A stretch of 6,353 nucleotides of DNA, taken from assembly GCA_002898915.1 (NCBI GenBank), contig BEHO01000070.1:1-6353 (forward strand). Direction: 5' to 3'. A program made the translations under genes and the position numbers. This document shows positions 1 to 5,387 of the stretch, one piece after another. Under the pieces are notes generated by a model. The model did no database searches. It saw only the letters and a program-made list of their open reading frames with translations, and was not told where the DNA came from. The DNA is from a bacterium HR12. Lineage in GTDB: Bacteria > Actinomycetota > UBA4738 > HRBIN12. Within the stretch, counting starts at the first letter, position 1, and every line of letters begins with the position of its first letter.

Positions 1-195
1 CACGCCGGCGAAGGCGATCCGGTCGTAGATCTCGCTGATCTTGTGGAGGGTGGCGCTGGGGTTCTCGGCGACGAACACCACCCCGATCGCGCACTCCAGG
101 CCGACGACCGACTTGCCCCGGGCGATGCCCTTGCGGGAGAACTCCGAGCGGTCCTTCATCAGCTGCTCGGGGGGCACGTACGGCATGAAGCTCAT
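1..195 (-). CDS. prcA: 20S proteasome alpha subunit PrcA (5' part; gene runs off the left edge)
   Basis: PrcA forms the outer heptameric rings of the bacterial 20S proteasome. Its N-termini gate the pore, and its surface receives the C-terminus of the ATPase ring. Only the first 65 codons are present; the family is usually about 240-270 residues. The translation opens [20 protein letters not shown], then [13 protein letters not shown] and [20 protein letters not shown], which is the usual gate segment, H0 helix and first strands of actinobacterial PrcA. I chose the ATG at 195 because the family begins MSF. An in-frame ATG three codons later (186) would lose the gate residues. The gene starts 8 bases after the prcB stop, and an AGGAG at 211-207, inside the last prcB codons, can serve as its ribosome site, so the two rings' subunits are probably translationally coupled. 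No oddity is visible in the part present. Confidence 0.96.
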   Translation of the reverse strand, partial: MSFMPYVPPEQLMKDRSEFSRKGIARGKSVVGLECAIGVVFVAENPSATLHKISEIYDRIAFAGV

Positions 196-203
196 CGGGC
201 CCG

Positions 204-995
204 CTACTCCTGCACCGCTCGGACCGCGGCGGCGACCTCCTCGTCGGGGACGTCCCGTGCGCCCTCGGCGGTGATGACGACGACGTTCGGGAGGATCCCG
301 CGGACGATGTCGGGACCCCCGGTCGCCGTGTCGTCCTCCGAGGCGTCGATGAGGGCTTCCACCGCCACCCGGATCGCCTCCTCCCGCGACAGGCCGGGAC
401 GCCAGCGCTTCTTGAGGGAGTTCCGGGCGGGGAGCCCGCCGGACCCGGTCGTCTGGAAGTCGTCCTCCTCCCAGCGACCGCCGGTGGCGTCGTAGTAGAA
501 GATCCGACCCTCCCCTCGACGCTCGTCGTACCCGCCGAAGAGCGGCACGACCACGAGCCCCTGCATCGCCGCCGGCAGGTTGCCGCGGATCATCTGCGCG
601 AGGCGGTTCGCCTTGCCCTCCAGCGAGAGCCGGTCCCCGGTGATCTTCTCGTAGTGCTCGAGCTCGAGCTGGAACAGCTTGACGATCTCCTCGGCCTGTC
701 CGGCGACGCCCGCGATGGCGATGGCCGACAGCTCGTCGGCCGGGAAGACCTTGCGGATCTTGGCGTCGGCGATGAGGTTCCCGGCGGTCGACCGCCGGTC
801 CCCGGCCATGACCACCCCGTCCGCGAACTTCAACCCCAGCACCGTCGTCCCATGCGGCAGCTCCAGCGAGCCTCCGCCGATCGGCGAGGTCGGCAGGGCC
901 TCGGGCCGGAGCCGGGCCAGCAGCTGGGTGAAGCTCGGATCGATGCCGATGGTGCCGTCGCCGCCCAGCGGCGACGCCGCGGGCAACCCGATCAC
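204..995 (-). CDS. prcB: 20S proteasome beta subunit PrcB, with propeptide
   Basis: PrcB is the catalytic subunit of the inner rings of the 20S core and an N-terminal-threonine hydrolase that degrades pupylated proteins unfolded by ARC. The precursor has 263 residues. A propeptide of 49 residues should be removed between Gly49 and Thr50 (LPHG/TTVLG), exposing the nucleophile Thr1. In mature numbering the catalytic set is intact: Asp17 in AGDRRST, Lys33 in KIRKVF, and a GSGG motif at about 135-138. Length and propeptide size fit the family (the Mycobacterium propeptide is 57 residues by recall). The start is GTG at 995, which overlaps the pup stop as GTGA. An AAGG about 7 bases upstream inside pup may act as ribosome site, so translation is probably coupled to pup. 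The next gene is prcA, 8 bases downstream. Identity is very secure. Confidence 0.97.
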   Translation of the reverse strand: MIGLPAASPLGGDGTIGIDPSFTQLLARLRPEALPTSPIGGGSLELPHGTTVLGLKFADGVVMAGDRRSTAGNLIADAKIRKVFPADELSAIAIAGVAGQAEEIVKLFQLELEHYEKITGDRLSLEGKANRLAQMIRGNLPAAMQGLVVVPLFGGYDERRGEGRIFYYDATGGRWEEDDFQTTGSGGLPARNSLKKRWRPGLSREEAIRVAVEALIDASEDDTATGGPDIVRGILPNVVVITAEGARDVPDEEVAAAVRAVQE

Positions 996-1195
996 TGTCC
1001 GCCCTTCTGCACGTAGCTCTTGACGAACTCCTCGGCGTTCTCCTCCAGCACGGCGTCGATCTCGTCGAGGATCTCGTCCATCTCTTCCTTCAGCTTCTCG
1101 GCACGCTCGGACGCCCTGACCTGGCCGGCGTCCTCGCCCGCACCGGCGCCGTGCTCACGGCGCTGGATCCGCTTCTGCTCCTGCTCCTTCGGCAC
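992..1195 (-). CDS. pup: Prokaryotic ubiquitin-like protein Pup (GGQ form)
   Basis: Pup is the small, largely disordered tag joined through its C-terminal residue to substrate lysines to mark them for the proteasome. This one has 67 residues and ends YVQKGGQ, so it is made in the inactive glutamine form and needs Dop to convert Gln67 to Glu before ligation. Residues about 28-60 ([20 protein letters not shown] and onward through VLEENAEEF) are the acidic, heptad-like segment that becomes helical on the ARC coiled coil. Residues 1-25 are the flexible end that enters the ATPase pore; here it begins basic and Gln-rich ([14 protein letters not shown]) before a Gly/Ala stretch. Lysines 34, 36, 59 and 64 could themselves be modified. 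The start is GTG at 1195, supported by AGGAGG five bases upstream. It lies between dop and prcB, the standard actinobacterial position. Confidence 0.97.
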   Translation of the reverse strand: MPKEQEQKRIQRREHGAGAGEDAGQVRASERAEKLKEEMDEILDEIDAVLEENAEEFVKSYVQKGGQ

Positions 1196-1200
1196 GGTTC

Positions 1201-1206
1201 CCTCCT
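1201..1206 (-). promoter_or_regulatory. Strong Shine-Dalgarno of pup
   Basis: The minus strand reads AGGAGG followed by a 5-base spacer (GAACC) and the GTG start of pup. It is a full-length match to the anti-Shine-Dalgarno and fixes the GTG at 1195 as the start. It is much better than the site in front of dop, which fits the need for more Pup than Dop (inference). Confidence 0.75.
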
Positions 1207-1215
1207 CGCCCCCAT

Positions 1216-1221
1216 ATCCTA
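1216..1221 (-). promoter_or_regulatory. Possible -10 element of an internal pup promoter
   Basis: The 37-base gap between dop and pup contains TAGGAT on the minus strand, matching the TAnnnT pattern of high-GC sigma-70-type -10 boxes. Transcription would begin near 1209, leaving a leader of about 14 bases that includes the Shine-Dalgarno. No good -35 is visible 17-18 bases upstream, inside the end of dop (CTGAGC or CCTGAG). An internal start would let pup-prcB-prcA be made in excess of dop, but the call rests on one hexamer. Confidence 0.3.
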
Positions 1222-1232
1222 CCCGCGGGCCC

Positions 1233-2717
1233 TCATGAGCTCAGGAGCTCGAGGAGGGTCGCGGGGTCGGGCGCCCGGTCGAGCAGGTCCCCGACGTGGC
1301 GACGGGTCCCCCGGAGCGGTTCCCGCATCGGCACCCGCTGGAGCGCCTCGCGGCCGACGTCGAAGATGATGGAATCCCAGGAGGCGGCCGCGATGTGCTC
1401 GCGGAACCGCTCGACGCATCGGCCGCGGAAGTAGGCCCGGGTGTCCTCCGGCGGCTCCAGCACGGCGCGGTCGATCTCCGCGTCCGTCACCAGGCGCTCC
1501 ACCTTCCCCGCGGCGGCGAGGCGGTGGTAGAGGCCCCGGTCGCGCTGGACGTCGTGGTACTGGAGGTCGATGAGCCGCAGCTTCGGGTCCGACCACTCCA
1601 GGCCGTCGCGTTCCCGGTAGGCCTCGAGCAGCCGGTACTTCGCCACCCAGTCGAGCTGGCGGTGCAGGGACAGGGGGTCCGCCTCCAGGCCGGTGAGGAC
1701 CTCCTCCCACCGCCGGAGGATCTCCTCGTTCTCGGGCCCGGGATCCTCCTGCTCCACGTACTTCGCCGCCCGCTCGAAGTACTCCCACTGGACCTGGACG
1801 GCCGTCATCCGACGCCCGTCGGCCAGGGTGATCTCCCGCGTACAGGTGATGTCCCGGGAGACCTCGTGCAGCGCCGCCACCGGGTTCGCGAGGGAGAGGT
1901 CGGGGAGGTACTCGTCCTCGATCATCTTCAGCACGAGCGCCGTCGTGCCCACCTTGAGGAACGTGGCGACCTCGCAGAGGTTCGCGTCGCCCACGATGAC
2001 GTGGAGGCGGCGGTACTTCTCGGGATCGGCGTGGGGCTCGTCGCGGGTGTTGATGATCGGCCGCTTCAGCGTGGTCTCCAGCCCCACCTCGGCCTCGAAG
2101 AAGTCGGCGCGCTGGGACAGCTGGTAGCGGTGGCGGCCTCGCTCGTCCCACGGCGCCTCCCCTCCGAGCTTCCCGGCCCCCGTGAACACCTGCCGGGTCA
2201 CGAAGAACGGCGTGAGGTCTCGCACGATCGCCGAGAAGGGCGTCGCGCGGTCCACGAGGTAGTTCTCGTGGGTCCCGTACGAGTTCCCCTTCCCGTCGCT
2301 GTTGTTCTTGTAGATCTGCAGGCGGTAGCCCTCGGGCATGGCGGCGTGGAACTCCTGGAGGGACCGCTCCAGGATCCGCTCCCCCGCCTTGTCGTGGACC
2401 ACGAGCTCCCGGGCGCTCGCGCACTCGGGCGTCGAGTACTCGGGGTGCGCGTGGTCCACGTAGTACCGGGCGCCGTTCGGCAGGATGACGTTGGCCAGAC
2501 CGACGTCCTCCTCGGCCGGCTCGCGGACCTGCACCGGTTCGAACCCCCGGGCGTCCCGCAGCGGCGACTCCTGCTCGTAGTCCCACCGGATCCGGCGCAG
2601 GGCTCCGGCGAACGTGGCGATGAGCTGGGACGACGCCAGGACCGGGTTGAAGTCCGCGACGCCGGCCGCGGCGATGCCGTACTCGGTCTCGGTCCCGATG
2701 ACCTTGGGGATCGCCAT
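1233..2717 (-). CDS. dop: Pup deamidase/depupylase Dop
   Basis: Dop belongs to the glutamine-synthetase-like carboxylate-amine ligase fold. With bound ATP it hydrolyses the C-terminal Gln of Pup to Glu and cleaves Pup from substrate lysines. The protein has 494 residues. It opens IPKVIGTETEYGI, with the nucleotide/Mg glutamates of this family. Residues about 43-60 carry WDYEQESPLRDARGF, part of the loop present in Dop and missing from the ligase PafA; this is the main reason for calling Dop. YVDHAHPEYSTPE at 86-98 contains Asp88, equivalent to the proposed catalytic Asp. KNNSDGKGNSYGTHENYL (137-154), RPIINTRDEPHAD (219-231) and LHVIVGDANL (238-247) are conserved core motifs. The ATG at 2717 is 15 bases after the arc stop and in the same frame; the ribosome site is weak (AGGCGG, about 12 bases away), suggesting coupling to arc. 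No defect is seen. Confidence 0.95.
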   Translation of the reverse strand: MAIPKVIGTETEYGIAAAGVADFNPVLASSQLIATFAGALRRIRWDYEQESPLRDARGFEPVQVREPAEEDVGLANVILPNGARYYVDHAHPEYSTPECASARELVVHDKAGERILERSLQEFHAAMPEGYRLQIYKNNSDGKGNSYGTHENYLVDRATPFSAIVRDLTPFFVTRQVFTGAGKLGGEAPWDERGRHRYQLSQRADFFEAEVGLETTLKRPIINTRDEPHADPEKYRRLHVIVGDANLCEVATFLKVGTTALVLKMIEDEYLPDLSLANPVAALHEVSRDITCTREITLADGRRMTAVQVQWEYFERAAKYVEQEDPGPENEEILRRWEEVLTGLEADPLSLHRQLDWVAKYRLLEAYRERDGLEWSDPKLRLIDLQYHDVQRDRGLYHRLAAAGKVERLVTDAEIDRAVLEPPEDTRAYFRGRCVERFREHIAAASWDSIIFDVGREALQRVPMREPLRGTRRHVGDLLDRAPDPATLLELLSS

Positions 2718-2732
2718 CGACGCCGAGACCGC

Positions 2733-4490
2733 CTACAGGTACTGGCCGGCGCTGATGCGCTCGACCTGACGGCCCTGCGCCTCGGGCCCGTCCCCGAGGA
2801 GCGTGCGCACGTAGACGATCCGCTCGCCCTTCTTGCCGGAGATCCGCGCCCAGTCGTCCGGGTTCGTGGTGTTCGGCAGGTCCTCGTTCTCCTTGAACTC
2901 CTCCCGGATGGCGCGGAAGAGGTCCTCGGAGCGGATGCCCTTCTCCCCGGTCGAGAGGAAGCGCTTGATCGCCTCCTTCTTCGCCCGGCGCACGATGTTC
3001 TCGATCATCGCCCCCGAGTTGAAGTCCTTGAAGTAGAGGATCTCGCGATCGCCGCTCGCGTACGTGACCTCGAGGAACCGGTTCTCGTCCGTCGTCGCGT
3101 ACATGCGGTCGATCGTCTGCTGGATCATGCGCGCCACGGCGGCCTTCACGTCGCCGCCGGCCCGCCGGATCTCCTCGGGGTGGATCGGGACGCGCTCGTT
3201 CAGGTACTTGGACATGATGTCCGCGGCCTGCGCGGCGTTCGGCCGCTCGATCTTGATCTTCACGTCCAGGCGGCCCGGCCGCAGGATCGCCGGGTCGATG
3301 AGATCCTCCCGGTTCGAGGCGCCGATCACGATCACGTTCTTCAGGGTCTCGACGCCGTCGAGCTCCGAGAGGAGCTGCGGCACGATCGTCGACTCGACGT
3401 CGCTCGAGATCCCCGACCCTCGCGTCCGGAAGATGGAGTCCATCTCGTCGAAGAACACGATGACCGGGAGCCCCTCCCGCGAGCGCTCCTTGGCCCGCTG
3501 GAAGATCTGCCGGATCTGCCGCTCCGTCTCACCGACGTACTTGTTCAGCAGCTCCGGCCCCTTGATGTTGAGGAAGTACGAGTGGGCGTCCTGGCGGCCG
3601 GTGCGCTCCCGCACCTTGTCCGCGAGGGACTTCGCCACCGCCTTGGCGATCAGGGTCTTGCCGCATCCCGGAGGGCCGTAGAGGAGCACCCCCTTCGGCG
3701 CCTCGAGCTGGTGCTCCTGGAACAGCTCGGCGTAGAGGAACGGCAGCTCGACGGCGTCCCGGATCGCCTCGATCTGCGCCTCCAGCCCCCCGATGTCCTC
3801 GTAGGAGACGTCGGGGATCTCCTCCAGGACCAGCTCCTCGACCTCCTCCTTGGGGAGCTTCTCCAGGGCGACCTGGGACCGTGGGTCCACGAGGAGCGGG
3901 TCCCCCGCCCGGATCTGGTCGTCCGTGCGCAGCCTGGCCGCGAGGGTGACCACGATCTCCTCGTCCGCCCGGCCCACGACGATCACCCGGTCGTCGTCGA
4001 GGCGGTCCTTGACGTGCATGACCTCGCCGGCGCGGTCGGGCTCCAGCACCTCGACCACGTTCAACGCCTCGTTCAGGATGACCTCGCTGCCGCGAACCAG
4101 GCGGTCCGGGTCGAGGTCCGGCGACACGTTCACGCGCATCTTCCGCCCGGCGGTGAACACGTCGGCCGTCCCGTCCTCGTTCCGGCCGAGGAACACCCCG
4201 AACGAGGCCGGGGGCTGGCTCAGCTTCTCGACCTCCTCCCGGAGGGCCTCGATCCGCTCGCGCTCGGCCTTCAGCGCGGCCACCAGCTTCTCGTTCTGGG
4301 CCAGGGCGCGCGACAGCTCGCTCTTGGCCTCGAGGAGCTTCTCCTCGAGGATCTTCACCTGCCGAGGCGCGTTCGTGAGGCGCCGGCGCAACAGCGCGAC
4401 CTCGTCCTCCAGGAACCGAACCTGGAGCTCGAGCTCGTGGATCTGCTTCTCGTGCCGCTCCCGCTGCTCCTGAGGGTCGGGCTCGGCCAT
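2733..4490 (-). CDS. arc: Proteasome-associated AAA ATPase ARC/Mpa
   Basis: This hexameric AAA+ unfoldase recognises Pup and threads tagged proteins into the 20S core. From the ATG at 4490 it has 585 residues, typical for the family. Residues about 4-92 are a charged heptad coiled coil that binds Pup, followed by a [10 protein letters not shown] linker and the tandem OB region (about 95-225). The AAA module has Walker A GPPGCGKT (272-279), pore-loop KYVGETE from 317, Walker B IVFFDE ending at Glu349, sensor Asn393 in GASNRED and RPGR at 404-407. The protein ends GQYL, the penultimate-Tyr motif that docks on PrcA. A GTG nine bases further upstream lies inside the Shine-Dalgarno (GGGAGGTGG), so the ATG, eight bases after GGAGG, is the better start. 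It follows trmI, the same order as Rv2118c-Rv2115c in M. tuberculosis (by recall). Actinobacterial homologues are called mpa or arc. Confidence 0.96.
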   Translation of the reverse strand: MAEPDPQEQRERHEKQIHELELQVRFLEDEVALLRRRLTNAPRQVKILEEKLLEAKSELSRALAQNEKLVAALKAERERIEALREEVEKLSQPPASFGVFLGRNEDGTADVFTAGRKMRVNVSPDLDPDRLVRGSEVILNEALNVVEVLEPDRAGEVMHVKDRLDDDRVIVVGRADEEIVVTLAARLRTDDQIRAGDPLLVDPRSQVALEKLPKEEVEELVLEEIPDVSYEDIGGLEAQIEAIRDAVELPFLYAELFQEHQLEAPKGVLLYGPPGCGKTLIAKAVAKSLADKVRERTGRQDAHSYFLNIKGPELLNKYVGETERQIRQIFQRAKERSREGLPVIVFFDEMDSIFRTRGSGISSDVESTIVPQLLSELDGVETLKNVIVIGASNREDLIDPAILRPGRLDVKIKIERPNAAQAADIMSKYLNERVPIHPEEIRRAGGDVKAAVARMIQQTIDRMYATTDENRFLEVTYASGDREILYFKDFNSGAMIENIVRRAKKEAIKRFLSTGEKGIRSEDLFRAIREEFKENEDLPNTTNPDDWARISGKKGERIVYVRTLLGDGPEAQGRQVERISAGQYL

Positions 4491-4498
4491 GTGGACCA

Positions 4499-4503
4499 CC
4501 TCC
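4499..4503 (-). promoter_or_regulatory. Shine-Dalgarno that decides the arc start
   Basis: The minus strand reads GGGAGGTGGTCCACATG. The GGAGG core is 8 bases from the ATG at 4490. The alternative GTG at 4499-4497 overlaps this core and has no separate ribosome site, so it is unlikely to be the start. Confidence 0.75.
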
Positions 4504-4515
4504 CGGGAACCTAGC

Positions 4516-4521
4516 AGTATA
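4516..4521 (-). promoter_or_regulatory. Candidate promoter -10 (TATACT) ahead of arc
   Basis: The 78-base gap between trmI and arc is the longest non-coding stretch in the window. On the minus strand it contains TATACT, five of six bases of the consensus TATAAT and conspicuous in such GC-rich DNA. Transcription would start near 4509, giving a leader of about 19 bases that holds the arc Shine-Dalgarno. The hexamer 17 bases upstream (TCGGAT, 4544-4539) matches the -35 consensus at only two positions, so an alternative sigma factor or an activator may be involved. It would allow arc-dop-pup-prcBA to be expressed separately from ttuA-trmI. Confidence 0.45.
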
Positions 4522-4545
4522 CGCCGGACCCGCTGGACATCCGAG

Positions 4546-4563
4546 CGCTTCCGACCCGCTTCC
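4546..4563 (-). repeat. Short direct repeat GGAAGCG, 11-base period, upstream of arc
   Basis: Two copies of GGAAGCG (minus strand, 4563-4557 and 4552-4546) are spaced 11 bases apart, one helical turn, and end just upstream of the -35 position of the candidate arc promoter. This geometry would suit a regulator binding one face of the helix. Seven-base repeats occur by chance easily in GC-rich DNA, so this is only a candidate operator. Confidence 0.2.
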
Positions 4564-4568
4564 TCTCG

Positions 4569-5387
4569 CTATACGTCTTCCCCATCGACCTCGGTCGGCC
4601 CGGCTTGAGGGACGAGCCGGCGAGCGAGCGTGAGGAAGCCGGTGTGCCCCACCATCCGGTGGTCGGGCCGGACGCTGCGGGCCGTGACGTGCCAGGACCG
4701 GCGGAGGAGCTCGAGGGTCTCGAGGTGCTCGAACCCGTGCTGGGGCAACGCCAGCACGAGCTCCTGGATCTGAGGGGTGGTCGGCAGGTACGCGCACAGC
4801 ACCCCGCCCGGCTCCAGGGCGATCTCCAGGGCCGGCAGGACGTCCCAGGGCTCCGGCAGGTCGAGACAGACGCGATCGAACCGCTCGCCGGTCCCGGCCA
4901 CCTCCCGCACGTCCCCCTGCCGGAGCTCGCACCACCCGGGCACCTTCCCCAAGAACGCCTCGAGGTTCCGCGCGGCGGTCGCGCGGAAGTCGGGGCGGAG
5001 CTCGTAGGAGACGACCCGTCCCTCGGGGCCCACGGCCCGGCACAGCGCGAGCGTGAGCGAACCCGAACCGGTCCCGGCCTCGAGCACCCGGGCTCCCGGG
5101 AAGACGTCCGCCTCCACGAGGATGGCCCCGACGTCCTTCGGGTACACGACCTGGGCCCCACGGGGCATCTTCAGCACGAAGTCGGCCATCCGGGGCCGGA
5201 AGCACCGGAAGGCCATGCCCCCCGTCGCGTGCACCGTCACCCCCTCCGGCGAGCCCAGGATGAGGTCGTGGGGCAGCGCGCCGCCGTGCGAGTGCCAGGT
5301 CCCGCCGCGCTCGAGCCGCACGAGGTAGTGACGCCCTCGGCGGTCGATCAGCAGCACCCGCTCGCCGGGCTCGAAGGGCCGGCTCAC
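4569..5387 (-). CDS. trmI: tRNA (adenine-58-N1) methyltransferase TrmI
   Basis: TrmI is a homotetrameric, S-adenosylmethionine-dependent enzyme that methylates N1 of adenosine 58 in the tRNA T-loop, stabilising tRNA. The 272-residue product has the small N-terminal beta domain (GERVLLIDRRGRHYLVRL, 8-25), then a Rossmann methyltransferase: motif I VLEAGTGSGSLT (101-112), SAM ribose-binding acidic Glu129 in SYEL, DLPEPW (176-181) with the proposed catalytic Asp176, and the family signature RPDHRMVGHTGFL (240-252). Length is close to Rv2118c of M. tuberculosis (about 280 residues by recall). The GTG start at 5387 overlaps the ttuA stop as GTGA. It keeps exactly the N-terminus usual for the family, although the frame stays open far upstream as a shadow of ttuA. 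In mycobacteria trmI also sits close to the proteasome ATPase gene, so this linkage is conserved. Confidence 0.95.
   Translation of the reverse strand: MSRPFEPGERVLLIDRRGRHYLVRLERGGTWHSHGGALPHDLILGSPEGVTVHATGGMAFRCFRPRMADFVLKMPRGAQVVYPKDVGAILVEADVFPGARVLEAGTGSGSLTLALCRAVGPEGRVVSYELRPDFRATAARNLEAFLGKVPGWCELRQGDVREVAGTGERFDRVCLDLPEPWDVLPALEIALEPGGVLCAYLPTTPQIQELVLALPQHGFEHLETLELLRRSWHVTARSVRPDHRMVGHTGFLTLARRLVPQAGPTEVDGEDV

Noticed and set aside
43..495. Plus-strand open frames at the left end over prcA and prcB
   Set aside because: They are antisense to well-conserved proteasome genes and have no recognisable product or ribosome site.
1222..1229. CCCGCGGG palindrome in the dop/pup gap as a terminator
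   Set aside because: Four-base arms without a loop or a following T-run do not make an intrinsic terminator, and it sits inside an apparent operon.
1219..2586. A 455-codon minus-strand frame overlapping dop
   Set aside because: It is an out-of-frame shadow of dop; all conserved motifs are in the dop frame.
2718..2735. arc and dop in the same frame, separated only by a TAG and 15 bases, suggesting a readthrough fusion
   Set aside because: ARC needs a free C-terminal GQYL to dock on the 20S core and that motif ends precisely at the TAG, so separate proteins are expected. The shared frame is probably chance.
1296..4514. A plus-strand open frame of 1072 codons running antisense to dop and arc
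   Set aside because: It mirrors the minus-strand genes. Strong G/C bias at third codon positions removes stops from the opposite frame. Its product is a low-complexity Arg/Leu/Val/Asp string with no recognisable domain, while the minus-strand frames encode complete conserved enzymes.
3529..5205. A minus-strand open frame of 558 codons overlapping arc and trmI in another frame
   Set aside because: Its Arg/Gly/Pro-rich translation is an out-of-frame reading of arc and trmI and has no motif of its own.
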